This document shows positions 37,597 to 48,262 of a DNA stretch of 64,000 bases, in pieces. The notes beneath the pieces were generated by a model. It ran no database searches, had not been told where the DNA came from, and worked only from the letters and a program-made list of their open reading frames with translations. This stretch comes from an uncultured Pirellulaceae bacterium (GTDB lineage Bacteria; Planctomycetota; Planctomycetia; Pirellulales; Pirellulaceae), in contig CALJOA010000064.1 of assembly GCA_937981585.1 (NCBI GenBank), forward strand, positions 1 through 64,000. The letters run 5' to 3'. Both the position numbers and the translations under genes were made by a program. Within the stretch, counting starts at the first letter, position 1; each line of letters opens with the position of its first letter.

Positions 37597-40587
37597 CTAC
37601 CTCAATGCTGCTCGCAGAATCTCAACCGGATGCAGCGCTATTCGACCTGTTCCGTCGGCGATTTGATGACGACACGATGTACCGGGAGCCGCGATCAAAC
37701 TGTCACTCGGCTCGGATCTGACGGTCGGGAACAAAACCAGCTCGCCGATTTGCATTGAAATCTCGTAGTGCTCTTTTTCGTAACCAAACGAACCCGCCAT
37801 TCCACAACAGCCCGAGGGGATCAAACGAACTCGATAGCCACGTGGCAATTGCAGCATTTGAATCGTTGGCTTGAGCGACGCGAGGGCTTTTTGGTGACAG
37901 TGGCCGTGAAGCCGGATGGTTTGCTCGCGCTCGATGAACAGACTGGAATCAATTTCGTTTCGCTCAATCAGTTGGCCGAAGAACTCGTCCACCATCAAAA
38001 CGTTGGCAGCAAGACCGGTCGCCGAGTCACGTAGATCGGGATCGACGAGTTGAGGGTACTCATCCCGAAAACTCAAAATTGCCGAGGGTTCAATCCCAAT
38101 CAGTGGCGTCGATTCATCGACCAGCGGTGATAGAAGATTCACGTTTTCGTTGGCCAGAGATTTCGCAGTTCGAAGTAAGCCCTTCGACATCGCGGCTCGA
38201 CCGCTTTCAACGTGCTTGGGAATTTCAACCGCGAACCCAATTCGTTCGAGCAGTTCGACGGCCGCGATACCGACTAGTGTGTCGTTGTAGTTGGTAAACT
38301 CGTCGGCAAACAAAAAGACCTTTCCTTTGGAGCCGGCATTGCGGTGTGGAGAACGTGACGCGAACCATGACTCTAGCGTTTGCTTGTGAAGCCGAGGCAA
38401 CGAACGATGTTTTGAGAATCCGGCAAACCGCTTGACCAGGGACCGGGTTGCAAAGCTGGAAGCCAGAAAGTTAAACAGCCAAGGTGCTTTGGACGCCTTC
38501 TTCATATTGCTGGCGAAGTCTGCAATCCGCCGAGCCCGAGCCGGCACACCATGAACGTCGTAGTAACCTTGGAGAAACTCCGCTTTCATCTTTCCAACAT
38601 CAACGTTGGAGGGGCATTCGCGTTTGCAACCTTTACACGACAAACACAGGTCCATCACATCCTTGAGGCTTTCGTTGTCAAACGGCTGTGACTCGTTGGT
38701 GGGGCTGGTCAACACGTGGCGAAGCATGTTGGCACGCCCGCGCGTGGAGTCTTTCTCGTCGCGAGTCGCTTGAAAGCTCGGGCACATGGTTCCGCCGGCA
38801 AGCTCCGTTTTTCGGCAGTCCCCGGAACCACTGCAAAGCTCGGCGGCACGTTGGATTCCCTGCTCGTGGGAAAAGTCAAACACCGTTTCGAGTTCTCGAG
38901 TTTCCTGCCCCGGAGCAAATCGAAGCTGCGTGTTCATCGGCGGCGTGTCAACGATTTTGTTCGGGTTAAAAACGTTGTTCGGATCCCACATCTGCTTGAT
39001 CCGCCGCGTCAATTGATAGTTCTTTTCTCCAATCATCGTTTCGAGAAACTCACCGCGCAGGCGACCATCGCCGTGCTCGCCACTTAAAGAACCGCGGTAC
39101 TTTTTGACCAGCGGAGCAATCGCGGCGGCGACGTCTCGAAATTGTTGGTTGCCTTTTTCGGTTTTCAAATTCAAAATCGGCCGCAGGTGAATCTCGCCCG
39201 ATCCGGCGTGGGCGTAGTGGACGCACTGAAATCCAAACCGATTCTCGAGGATCTCGTTGAACTCGCGGATGAACTCGGGCAGATCGGCAACGGCGACCGC
39301 CGTGTCCTCGATGACGGCGCACGGTTTTTCATCACCGGGAATGTTTGCCACAATTCCCAGGCCGGCTTTGCGGAGCTCCCAGACTTTTTTGGTCTGTTCG
39401 CCAAAGAGGACCGGATAGGCATAACCAAGTTTTGCAGATTTGAGCTTGGACTGGAGTTGGTCGGTAATTGCTGTGACTTCCGACTCGGACTGCCCGCGAA
39501 TTTCGGTGACCAGAATCGCGCCCGGTTGGCCTTCGACAAACTCGGCATTGCGTCTTTGTTCAATGTTCCGCGCGGCGCCTTCAAGGATGAAGCGGTCAAT
39601 CAGCTCTACCGCATACGGAGAATGATTGACGGCGATCAGTGTAGCCCTGAGTGCTTCATCGACCGACTCGAAATGAGCGCATTGCAAACCCGAAACTGGC
39701 GGCGGAAGCGGCAGCAGGTTGAGTTTGACTTCGGTGGTGAAACAAAGCGTTCCCTCGGAGCCAGACAACAGTTTGCAAAAGTCGAAATCTTTGTCGCTGT
39801 TGGAATCCAGAACGGCCGCGTCCATCAACAAGTCAATCGCGTAGCCCGTGTTGCGCCGAGGGATTTCTGGTTTGGGGAACTCTCTTCGAATCTCAGCGCG
39901 AACCGCTTGGTCGCTGAGAATCGTTTGTGTCTGGCGGTAGAGGATTGATTCGAAATCAAGCCCGTCGTCTTTCGCGTTTGCGGCGTTCGAGTCGACTCCC
40001 GACTCACACTTGTCTGCAAATCGGGATTTGTCGATCGCGCTGAAACTTGCAACGCTGCCGTCACTCAATACGCCTTTGATTTCGAGCGTGTGATCCCGCG
40101 TGCTGCCGTAGACAACCGAGTTGGAACCGCAGGAGTTGTTGCCAACCATCCCGCCGATCATAGCTCGATTGGAAGTCGAAGTTTCGGGACCGAACAGCAG
40201 CCCATGAGCTTCCAACTCCCGGTTCAGTTCATCTCGAATCACGCCGGGCTGAACACGGACCCATTTCTCATCCGCGTTGATCTCTAGAATCCTGGTGAAA
40301 TGCCTTGAGACATCGACCACGATCCCCGCCCCGACGACTTGGCCGGCAAGCGAGGTACCAGCTGTTCGCGGGATCAATCCGACGCCTTGTTCGGCGGCCA
40401 GTTTTACGAGCGAAACAATATCCGATTCGTTTTTCGGATAGGCGACCGCGAGCGGCGTTTCCTGGTAGGCCGACGCATCGGTAGAAAAAAGGGTGCGGGT
40501 TAGCGCATCGACGTGAATCTCGCCAGCAAAATTCGTTTCCAATGCCGTCAACGCGACGTGTACGGCTTTGAGGCTGACGGGGTTCAT
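37597..40587 (-). CDS. FAD-linked oxidase fused to 4Fe-4S/CCG-domain subunit (GlcD-GlcF/YdiJ-like)
   Basis: FAD_binding_4 PRTAGTSLAGQVVGAGIVVDVSRHF; LSGEHGDGRLRGEFLETMIG; CLSCKGCKRECPSNVDVGKMKAEFL; CCG motif HCHQKAL...PSGCCGMAGSFGYEKEHYEIS. Confidence 0.92.
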   Translation of the reverse strand: MNPVSLKAVHVALTALETNFAGEIHVDALTRTLFSTDASAYQETPLAVAYPKNESDIVSLVKLAAEQGVGLIPRTAGTSLAGQVVGAGIVVDVSRHFTRILEINADEKWVRVQPGVIRDELNRELEAHGLLFGPETSTSNRAMIGGMVGNNSCGSNSVVYGSTRDHTLEIKGVLSDGSVASFSAIDKSRFADKCESGVDSNAANAKDDGLDFESILYRQTQTILSDQAVRAEIRREFPKPEIPRRNTGYAIDLLMDAAVLDSNSDKDFDFCKLLSGSEGTLCFTTEVKLNLLPLPPPVSGLQCAHFESVDEALRATLIAVNHSPYAVELIDRFILEGAARNIEQRRNAEFVEGQPGAILVTEIRGQSESEVTAITDQLQSKLKSAKLGYAYPVLFGEQTKKVWELRKAGLGIVANIPGDEKPCAVIEDTAVAVADLPEFIREFNEILENRFGFQCVHYAHAGSGEIHLRPILNLKTEKGNQQFRDVAAAIAPLVKKYRGSLSGEHGDGRLRGEFLETMIGEKNYQLTRRIKQMWDPNNVFNPNKIVDTPPMNTQLRFAPGQETRELETVFDFSHEQGIQRAAELCSGSGDCRKTELAGGTMCPSFQATRDEKDSTRGRANMLRHVLTSPTNESQPFDNESLKDVMDLCLSCKGCKRECPSNVDVGKMKAEFLQGYYDVHGVPARARRIADFASNMKKASKAPWLFNFLASSFATRSLVKRFAGFSKHRSLPRLHKQTLESWFASRSPHRNAGSKGKVFLFADEFTNYNDTLVGIAAVELLERIGFAVEIPKHVESGRAAMSKGLLRTAKSLANENVNLLSPLVDESTPLIGIEPSAILSFRDEYPQLVDPDLRDSATGLAANVLMVDEFFGQLIERNEIDSSLFIEREQTIRLHGHCHQKALASLKPTIQMLQLPRGYRVRLIPSGCCGMAGSFGYEKEHYEISMQIGELVLFPTVRSEPSDSLIAAPGTSCRHQIADGTGRIALHPVEILRAALR

Positions 40588-40810
40588 AAGCGGCTAACGT
40601 TAGAATACTGGTCGACTTTGGAGCGGGCTGGGCTCCTCTGATCTTATTTTAACCGGCTGCAATTGTTCGGTCGACAGACGAAAGCAAGCGGCTCTGAACC
40701 AATCTTCGCGGTCAGTTTCGCAAACTCGATCTGGCTGTTCACAACCGCGAGGCCGCGCAAGCCGTTGGGTAAGAGTTTTTCACAAGTCAGACGCTCTCGC
40801 TCGCCCACCT

Positions 40811-41140
40811 TCAGCGGGTTTTCCTGGCCGACGATTTCACCGTCTTAAACAACAAAAACAGACCTAAAAGAAACGGGACGACAGCGGTCAGAAAGACCAT
40901 CAGGCAGGTTATCCACCACACCGGCTCTGCTTCGCCGGTCTGCAAAACAACGTCGGCTTGCTTTGCGTTTGCAGCGAAGAACTGGAGCACGTTGAGCCAA
41001 ATATTGAAAACGCTCCACATCAAAATCAGGCAAGCCGCTCCGACCGTCGTCACGTAACTAATCATCGAGTCAATCCGTTTGTTGGCTTGACGCTTCTGTT
41101 TCGAAGTCTGGCCGTTGGGCTCGAGAGATTCAGAATTCAT
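40811..41140 (-). CDS. Hypothetical small membrane protein
   Basis: Two predicted TM segments; no recognised domain. Confidence 0.5.
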   Translation of the reverse strand: MNSESLEPNGQTSKQKRQANKRIDSMISYVTTVGAACLILMWSVFNIWLNVLQFFAANAKQADVVLQTGEAEPVWWITCLMVFLTAVVPFLLGLFLLFKTVKSSARKTR

Positions 41141-41188
41141 AGGATGATTGCAAAGTAAAATTGTAGTGCGGCTTGCAGCAGGCCCAAG

Positions 41189-42760
41189 CTAATCCCGGTT
41201 TTCCAACTGATCCGGGTTTTCTAACGATTCAACAAGTCGCCCGCAATGCCACCCGCAAACCGGCGCGAACAGTAACGTGACAATCACACAGATTCCGATC
41301 GCCAGAATGATCACCGGCAAACCGAGAAAGAATGGAAGAAATGCTCGCATCCAAAAAATCAGCCCCGCCACAAAACCCAGGAAAGCCAGCCCGCTGGCAA
41401 ATAAATAGAACTTCTTCCATTGGCTCACACTCTCGGAAGTCGATTGAAACGCATCAACACTGACGATGGCAAATGGCGATTGGCTGTACCACGCGCTGAG
41501 TAGGAAAAGCGGACTCAGCAAGATTCGTAGCGGCAAGATCGCCAAACTGAACATTGCCGCAGGAAGTCCACCCATAAAAAAGCCGAATCCAAAAAGCAAA
41601 ACCGTGGGAAGCACTTCATTGGATCCCAAGGTTCCCCAACTGGTTACGTTGGCTTTGCCACGTGCCGCATCCCGAAACAGAAAGCCGCTTGTCATCCACA
41701 GCACGCCTAAGCCAGCTAAATAGATTGCTGCTGCGACCAACCACCGGGCCGAACTCATCAACCGAGTCAACATCGAGCGCTCAGTTGCTTCTTCGAAAGA
41801 ATGATAGGCTGGTGCAATCCACTCCATCGAGATGGCGCCCAAACACATCAACCCAAACGCAACCCCGACACGCAGAAAAACTCCGGGGCTCTTTATCATC
41901 TCAATCGCCGAATCCAGTAGCGTGGGCAAATCAAAATCGGGAAAGTCCTTGGGGCCGTTAGAGTCAAAGTGCTGCTCGGGTCGCGAATATTTGGAGTCGG
42001 TTTTACGTTTCGCGGGTGTTGTGTCAAAGTTGTCGGAGTCGACTTTTTGACCTTGTTTCTTTGCCGATTTCTTTGCCGATTTCTTTTGCGTTGCTTGCTT
42101 GGGTTGCCCTACAACGCTTGCCGCACCGGTCACCCCATTGCCTTGACCATCGTCGACGACAATCAGCTCGGGCACGTCGTCAAATGAAGTCGGAGTGTTT
42201 TTTGGTTGATGTTGACCCAACTCGTCATACGTTTTTGGTTTGGGGGCGAGCAAGTCATCTTGGACTGGCGCCAACCCCCAAGCCGGATCAATTTCGACTT
42301 TTGGTCGTTCGACCGGAGGACTCAGCTTTAGTTCTTCGTCGGGGACGATGTGGCTCTTGGTCGACCTGGAGGTCGTTTCGCCTTTCCGGTGCTGTTTGGG
42401 CGCGTTTACCTTGACCTTTGAGTAGCAGATCGGACACTCGACCTCCGTTCCAATTTGCTTTGGACTGACATGAATTCGAGTATCGCAAACGTGACACTTA
42501 ACTCCGTACACATCGGTAGGAGGTGTGTCGAATAGGTCATCGACGAATCCGCCATCGGCTGATTGGCTGGGAACAGTAAGCGACCTATTGCACTTAGGGC
42601 AGTCGATGCGATTTCCGGCTTGGTCCCTCGCGACACGCAAATCTTGCAGGCAATGAGGACAGTCGAAAATGATCACTTCCAAATTTGACAACTCGGCGCT
42701 CCGCCTTGCAATGACTCCAATATTAGACTTGATTTTGACCCAAACTCGACTGTTGCTCAA
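41189..42760 (-). CDS. Zinc-ribbon-containing polytopic membrane protein
   Basis: Two CPHC/CPKC and CHVC/CPIC ribbons at the N-terminus, then a low-complexity linker and ~5-6 TM helices; exact start uncertain. Confidence 0.65.
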   Translation of the reverse strand: MSNSRVWVKIKSNIGVIARRSAELSNLEVIIFDCPHCLQDLRVARDQAGNRIDCPKCNRSLTVPSQSADGGFVDDLFDTPPTDVYGVKCHVCDTRIHVSPKQIGTEVECPICYSKVKVNAPKQHRKGETTSRSTKSHIVPDEELKLSPPVERPKVEIDPAWGLAPVQDDLLAPKPKTYDELGQHQPKNTPTSFDDVPELIVVDDGQGNGVTGAASVVGQPKQATQKKSAKKSAKKQGQKVDSDNFDTTPAKRKTDSKYSRPEQHFDSNGPKDFPDFDLPTLLDSAIEMIKSPGVFLRVGVAFGLMCLGAISMEWIAPAYHSFEEATERSMLTRLMSSARWLVAAAIYLAGLGVLWMTSGFLFRDAARGKANVTSWGTLGSNEVLPTVLLFGFGFFMGGLPAAMFSLAILPLRILLSPLFLLSAWYSQSPFAIVSVDAFQSTSESVSQWKKFYLFASGLAFLGFVAGLIFWMRAFLPFFLGLPVIILAIGICVIVTLLFAPVCGWHCGRLVESLENPDQLENRD

Positions 42761-42933
42761 TCCAAATGCCGATTTTTGTTGAAGAAGAAACCGCTTAACT
42801 GAAGTTTGCCGGCAGTTGATCGAACATGAGCAGCAAGCTCAGCCACAAACTCTATTCAGAGTATCCAGACTACGGAGTATTGAAACCACGGAGTATTGAA
42901 ACCACGGAGTATTAAAACTACGGATGGCCCAGC

Positions 42934-43998
42934 TCACTCCGATGATGCTTCGCCGTCTTCATCCTTGACCAACCAGCCTTTGACGCTGCTCCAGACTTGG
43001 CCGACCATCTTGCCCGAGACGAAGTCTTCGGTGATCGTGGGACGGTCTTCGGAAAAGTTGTACCAAACCGCATCGAGGTACGGCTGGCTTGTTTGCGCAA
43101 CCATGGCATAGATTCCTTGCTCGTTGATCTGCTCAAGCCCTTGACGATAGTGATCGAACAAATGCCGATCGACCAAATCCCCGGTTACACGGATCGTCGT
43201 CAGCGCACCCTTACTGACCGTGTTGACCTGCTCCAGCGTATACATTGTCATTGCGCTGGAGATCTCAAACACGTTGACGTCCTGGCGCGTTGCCATCGCC
43301 TGCATGTCGTCCCACAGACTTTCGATCTCCGACTGTGGGATCAATAGCGCAGGATCAATATCTGCAACCGCGGCTTGCGTTTGCTGAATCGTCTCCCGCA
43401 GTCCTTCAACACTCATCGGCGGCAGATCCAATGCATCAGCGGTCTGAGAGGAAGCGTTACCGATCGCGTCAAGTAAATCAGCAGCGTTGTTGATGACCGA
43501 TTGATCGTCGATAACGCCTTCCTTGACCAACTCTTCGGTCAACTCATCGAGATAGGTTTTGCTCCCGTAGGCAACGTCGCTGACGATTGCCAAGACGGTC
43601 AGCGGAGAAACATGCATCGTAGCCATTCCAGCCAGGTCGATGAACGAACTGACCGCTTTCTTGGCGACGAACTGTTCGATCTCTGGGCCTTCTCCTTCAC
43701 CAGCTTCGGCGCCGTTTTCGGTCTCGGCTGCATCGGCTCCAACGCCACCAACATCGTTTGCCATCACGTCGAGCATTTGCTTGACGAAGGTGTTGTAAGT
43801 TTTTGAATCGCGAAATGCCTGTGGCACCAACAGATTGGCGGACTGGTCGATCGCCCCACCGACCATTGCAGCGGTGCTGCGAACGGTTCGCTCGGGAAGA
43901 GAAAGCCCAAACATCAAATACTTGTAAACTTGATCGACACTCGGGACCGAATCCGGGGTTGTATTGTCGTCGGGATTGCTGCTCATACTCTCCTGCAA
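42934..43998 (-). CDS. Hypothetical protein
   Basis: Long ORF with consistent composition, no recognised domain. Confidence 0.55.
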   Translation of the reverse strand: MQESMSSNPDDNTTPDSVPSVDQVYKYLMFGLSLPERTVRSTAAMVGGAIDQSANLLVPQAFRDSKTYNTFVKQMLDVMANDVGGVGADAAETENGAEAGEGEGPEIEQFVAKKAVSSFIDLAGMATMHVSPLTVLAIVSDVAYGSKTYLDELTEELVKEGVIDDQSVINNAADLLDAIGNASSQTADALDLPPMSVEGLRETIQQTQAAVADIDPALLIPQSEIESLWDDMQAMATRQDVNVFEISSAMTMYTLEQVNTVSKGALTTIRVTGDLVDRHLFDHYRQGLEQINEQGIYAMVAQTSQPYLDAVWYNFSEDRPTITEDFVSGKMVGQVWSSVKGWLVKDEDGEASSE

Positions 43999-44264
43999 AT
44001 TGAAAACAGTGGTTTGTTAAAACGGTATTCGATTCGAACGATTCGTTATTGTCGAAAATCGCACATTGGTTTGAAGGCGGAAAGACCGAGTCGAAACAGG
44101 ATACTGGGTCACTGGGACTCAGCTCACAGTCGTCGAAAATTCGGTTTTGATTGGCTTGCTGGTTTTATGTACCGGCTTGATCCAAGATAATAGTTGATTC
44201 CGGATCGGCTTGTGGCGTCGTCGCCAGGTGTTCCTTGGTTCTTGAAAAGCAAAGGGTTTGAATA

Positions 44265-45590
44265 ATGAGACTTAATCACTTTATCACCGCGATTGCGGCT
44301 GTCGTCTTCGTGGTAACGATCACTGTTTCGATTTGCCAAGCTCAGGACTGGTTGCGATTCCGCGGTTCAGATGGATCGGGCGTTTCGCCCGAAAGCGCCA
44401 CCACAGCGACTGAGTTTTCGGCTGACAAGAATCTCGCTTGGAAAGTTGAACTTCCTGGAGCGGGCGCTTCAGCGCCGATCATCGTTGGCGACAAAGTCAT
44501 TTTGACTTGCTACACAGGCTACGGGCAAGACCGAAGGGCGCCCGGCAATATTGGCGACCTTAAGCGACACGTCATTTGTTACAACAAGAAGACCGGCAAA
44601 AAAATCTGGCAGAACGATTTCAATAATTCCGTTGCTGAAGACCCGTTTAGAGGCATGGGAGTTCCGGAGCACGGTTATGCCAGCAGCACTCCAGTTTCGG
44701 ACGGCAAACATGTATTTGTCTTTTTTGGAAAGACGGGTGTAATGGCGTTCGACCTTGCCAACGGGAATGAAGTTTGGAAGAAAAGCGTTGGCACTGGCTC
44801 AGGAAGAATGAAGTGGGGATCGGGAGCCAGTCCGGTTCTTCACAACGACGTTTTGGTAGTCAATGCGTCAGATGAAAACAGCAATCTTGTAGGCTTGGAC
44901 AAATCGACTGGAGAGCAAGTCTGGAAAGCCGATGACATTACCAATGTCTGGTCAACGCCACTGGTCGTAGGCGACAAAGACGACGCGGTAATGGTGTTTT
45001 CGATTCCCTCTGAAGTTTGGGGACTGAATCCAAAAAACGGTAAATTGAAATGGTATTCAACCAATGGCGTTAGCGACATGTCGGTGTCAACAAGCCCAGT
45101 AGTTAGCGACAACGTCGTCTATGCGATGGGCGGTCGTTCTGGAACCGCAGTTGCAATTAAGCTTGGTGGCAAAAGCGATGTCACTAAATCGCATACCGTT
45201 TGGGAAGGCAAAGCGACGGGGCGGATTGTCAGTCCAATCATTGTTGACAAACACATATTCGGTTTCAGTCGCGGACTGGCCACGTGTCTTGACGCGAAGT
45301 CAGGAGAAGAGGTTTACAAAAAACGGCTTCCCAACGATCCGTCTGGATCGGCAGGCGGTGGTGGACGCCGCGGCCCCAGCAGTGACTATTGCTCTCCGGT
45401 ATCCGCCGACGGCAAGATCTATCAGTTTGTCAAATCTGGTACGTGCTATGTGATTGAAGCCAGTCCCAAATTTAAGGTCTTGGCAGTCAACAGCCTTAAC
45501 GACGGCTCGGAGTTCAATTCGACTCCCGCGATCTCCGAAGGCAAGATCTACGTTCGCTCAAACAAGAATCTTTATTGCATCGGCGGTTGA
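44265..45590 (+). CDS. Secreted PQQ-like beta-propeller protein
   Basis: Signal peptide; DWLRFRGSDGSGVSPES..., repeated W-x-G/Y blade motifs (KKIWQNDF, EVWKKSVG, EQVWKADDITN, LKWYSTNGV). Confidence 0.82.
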   Translation: MRLNHFITAIAAVVFVVTITVSICQAQDWLRFRGSDGSGVSPESATTATEFSADKNLAWKVELPGAGASAPIIVGDKVILTCYTGYGQDRRAPGNIGDLKRHVICYNKKTGKKIWQNDFNNSVAEDPFRGMGVPEHGYASSTPVSDGKHVFVFFGKTGVMAFDLANGNEVWKKSVGTGSGRMKWGSGASPVLHNDVLVVNASDENSNLVGLDKSTGEQVWKADDITNVWSTPLVVGDKDDAVMVFSIPSEVWGLNPKNGKLKWYSTNGVSDMSVSTSPVVSDNVVYAMGGRSGTAVAIKLGGKSDVTKSHTVWEGKATGRIVSPIIVDKHIFGFSRGLATCLDAKSGEEVYKKRLPNDPSGSAGGGGRRGPSSDYCSPVSADGKIYQFVKSGTCYVIEASPKFKVLAVNSLNDGSEFNSTPAISEGKIYVRSNKNLYCIGG

Positions 45591-45660
45591 ATCGCCGTTA
45601 ACCGTGGCTAGCGCCAAAACGGCTGGTGTTTGTTATTAGGGCGTTTTTTGAAAAAATCAC
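45586..45660. repeat. Half-copy of the palindromic family at 37448-37545, overlapping the 3' end of the PQQ gene
   Basis: CGGTTGAATCGCCGTTAACCGTGGCTAGCGCCAAAACGGCTGGTGTT matches 37469-37515 nearly base for base. Confidence 0.88.
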
Positions 45661-45793
45661 AGCCTCGGATTGTGAAAAATGAGTTTTAGCCGCTACATCC
45701 GCCTTTTAGTTGCAATAACGTTCTTGGCAAAACGTCTTAGTCTATACAAAGTTTCTTGTCAGAAATTGCTTCCTCTTTCACTTGTATTTCCTA

Positions 45794-48250
45794 ATGCAGA
45801 CCATCGTTGGCGCTGGATTGAATCGAATCCGATATCGCTGGATTGTCATAAACCTGGCGATAGCAATCTCCCTGCCGACGTTGTTGTTCGGTGAAACGTT
45901 TGCTCAGGACAAGCAGGCCACAAAAACGAACACGGCTCCGGAAATATCCCTAGAGTTCCTTCAGGAGAATTGTTTCGACTGTCACGCCGGCGGCGGGGCG
46001 GAAGCTGGTCTTGATCTTGAGAAACTATCCGACCAATTGACCGATGCCAACACCGCCCGATGGGTCCAGATATTTGATCGAGTTGATCATGGTGAAATGC
46101 CACCACCCAACGGCGACGAAGTCGACCCTAAATCACGCGGTTCTTTTTTGAAAGCGACATCGCGCTGGATCGAGACAACGCAGAAAGAGGAACACCAAAC
46201 CAACGGCCGCGTCAAAGCCAGACGGCTGACGAACCTTCAGCTTGAACGAACGCTGCATGATTTGCTGGGCATCGACATTCCCTTGGCAAGCCAGATGCCA
46301 GATGAGCCGCGTGCGTCCGGGTTTTACACCGTCGCCGACCGCCAGGCCATGTCGCATTTCCAACTGGAGCAGCACCTCAAGGTCGTCGACGCGGCGCTTG
46401 ATGAAGCCTTTCGGCGCGCCGGAAACATTGCCAACGGCGACAAGCTCAAACGGAATTTAAAAGCGAGAGATATTGTCAGAAAGGATCCAAAACGCAGGAC
46501 TCGTGAACCCGAGATGCTCAACGGCCATGCCGTCACCTGGTCGGCCTTTCTTATTTTTTACGGTCGTACTCCCGCAACAACTGCCAGCCAGGATGGATGG
46601 TATCGTTTCAAGATTCGCGGCAAAGGACTCAAAGTTCCCGAGGATAAGAACATCTGGTGCACGGTACGATCCGGCGAATGCTATTCGGGTTCACCATTGA
46701 TGGCTGGAATCACAGCGTTCGAACTGGATGAGAACTACAAAGAGATCACCTTCGACGCTTGGTTGCCCAAAGATCACATGCTGGAGATTCGCCCCGGAGA
46801 CGTAACGCTAAAGCGGGCCAAGTTCCGAGGCGGGCAAGTCGGCGCAGGCGAAGGCGGACCGCAGGACGTTCCGGGGATTGCGATCCAATCGATCGTTATG
46901 GAACGAATTCACAAAGGCCCAAATGACGACGGGATTCGAACGCTGTTGTTGGGCGACCTTGGTTACGAACTTGACCAAAAAAAGAATCGGCGAACCGTCG
47001 CCACGAAGAATCCACAACCCGATCTTGCGAAACTGATTCAACGCTTCGCCCAAAAGGCGTTTCGGCGACCGACGGAAAACTCAACGGTCAAGCCGTTTGT
47101 TGACTTGGCAATTGAGTCTTACAAAAAGGACAAGAATTTCCTAGCCGCGCTTCGTGTTGGCTATCGCGCGGTATTGTGTTCGCCTCGTTTTCTTTATTTC
47201 CGCGAGCAACCAGGCGAGCTGGATGACTATTCGATTGCTTCTCGGTTGAGCTACTTGATTTGGAATCGAATGCCAGACAAGCAGTTGATGAATCTTGCCT
47301 CGAAAAAGAAACTATCGAATGAGCAAACGCTGCTTCGTCAGGTCGACCGAATGCTTGACCATCCCCAAGGAAAAAACTTTGTCGCCGACCTTGCCGACCA
47401 GTGGCTTGATTTGAACTTGATCGACTTTACCGAACCTGACAAGCGACTTTATGGCGGGTTCGATTTGATCGTGCAGGATTCGATGCTCGACGAAACGCAT
47501 TCGTTTTTGCAGTCAATGCTGGACGAGGATTTGAGCGTTGGCAATTTGATCGATGCGGATTTTACTTTTCTCAACAGCCGGCTTGCAAAATACTATGGCA
47601 TCAATGGCGTTAGTGGCGATAAAGTTCAAAAGGTCTTGCTGAACAAGAAGGGCGACAACCCAACCAACTACGGCGGACTGCTAACCCAAGGAGCGATCAT
47701 GAAAGTGACCGCCAACGGAACGACAACTTCGCCAGTGATTCGAGGGGTTTGGGTTTCAGAGCGTTTGCTCGGTCAGGAAATTCCACCACCACCGGAAAAT
47801 ATCCCTGCGATCGAACCAGACATTCGAGGTGCCAAATCGATTCGTGAAATGCTCTCCAAACACACGGAGAATGGAGACTGTGCGTCGTGTCATCGAAAAA
47901 TTGATCCTCCCGGATTTGCGCTGGAACACTTTGATCCGTCCGGTCGATGGCGTGACTCTTATGCCTCTCAAAATAAAAAGAATAAACTCAAGATCGACAG
48001 CAGTTTTCAAATGCCCGATGGAAAGGCATTCAGCAACCTCGAGGAGTTCAAGGCACTTGTTTTGGCGGACAAAGAGCAACTGGCCAGAAACGTTTGCGAA
48101 AAACTGGTCGTCTACGGCACCGGACAGACGGTGCAATTCGCCGACCGGAAAGTGATCCAGGCATCCGTCAAGCAAACTGCCAAAACTGATTATGGATTTC
48201 GAGCGATTTTGAAATCATTTGTGACAAGCGACATCTTTCTGAGTAAGTGA
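45794..48250 (+). CDS. Planctomycete DUF1592/DUF1588/DUF1587/DUF1585 family protein with cytochrome-like N-terminus
   Basis: NCFDCHAGGGAEAGLDLEKL; RRLTNLQLERTLHDLLGI; FAQKAFRRPTE; SRLSYLIWNRMPD; CASCHRKIDPPGFALEHFDPSGRWRD. Confidence 0.88.
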   Translation: MQTIVGAGLNRIRYRWIVINLAIAISLPTLLFGETFAQDKQATKTNTAPEISLEFLQENCFDCHAGGGAEAGLDLEKLSDQLTDANTARWVQIFDRVDHGEMPPPNGDEVDPKSRGSFLKATSRWIETTQKEEHQTNGRVKARRLTNLQLERTLHDLLGIDIPLASQMPDEPRASGFYTVADRQAMSHFQLEQHLKVVDAALDEAFRRAGNIANGDKLKRNLKARDIVRKDPKRRTREPEMLNGHAVTWSAFLIFYGRTPATTASQDGWYRFKIRGKGLKVPEDKNIWCTVRSGECYSGSPLMAGITAFELDENYKEITFDAWLPKDHMLEIRPGDVTLKRAKFRGGQVGAGEGGPQDVPGIAIQSIVMERIHKGPNDDGIRTLLLGDLGYELDQKKNRRTVATKNPQPDLAKLIQRFAQKAFRRPTENSTVKPFVDLAIESYKKDKNFLAALRVGYRAVLCSPRFLYFREQPGELDDYSIASRLSYLIWNRMPDKQLMNLASKKKLSNEQTLLRQVDRMLDHPQGKNFVADLADQWLDLNLIDFTEPDKRLYGGFDLIVQDSMLDETHSFLQSMLDEDLSVGNLIDADFTFLNSRLAKYYGINGVSGDKVQKVLLNKKGDNPTNYGGLLTQGAIMKVTANGTTTSPVIRGVWVSERLLGQEIPPPPENIPAIEPDIRGAKSIREMLSKHTENGDCASCHRKIDPPGFALEHFDPSGRWRDSYASQNKKNKLKIDSSFQMPDGKAFSNLEEFKALVLADKEQLARNVCEKLVVYGTGQTVQFADRKVIQASVKQTAKTDYGFRAILKSFVTSDIFLSK

Positions 48251-48262
48251 TTCGAGGCAATT

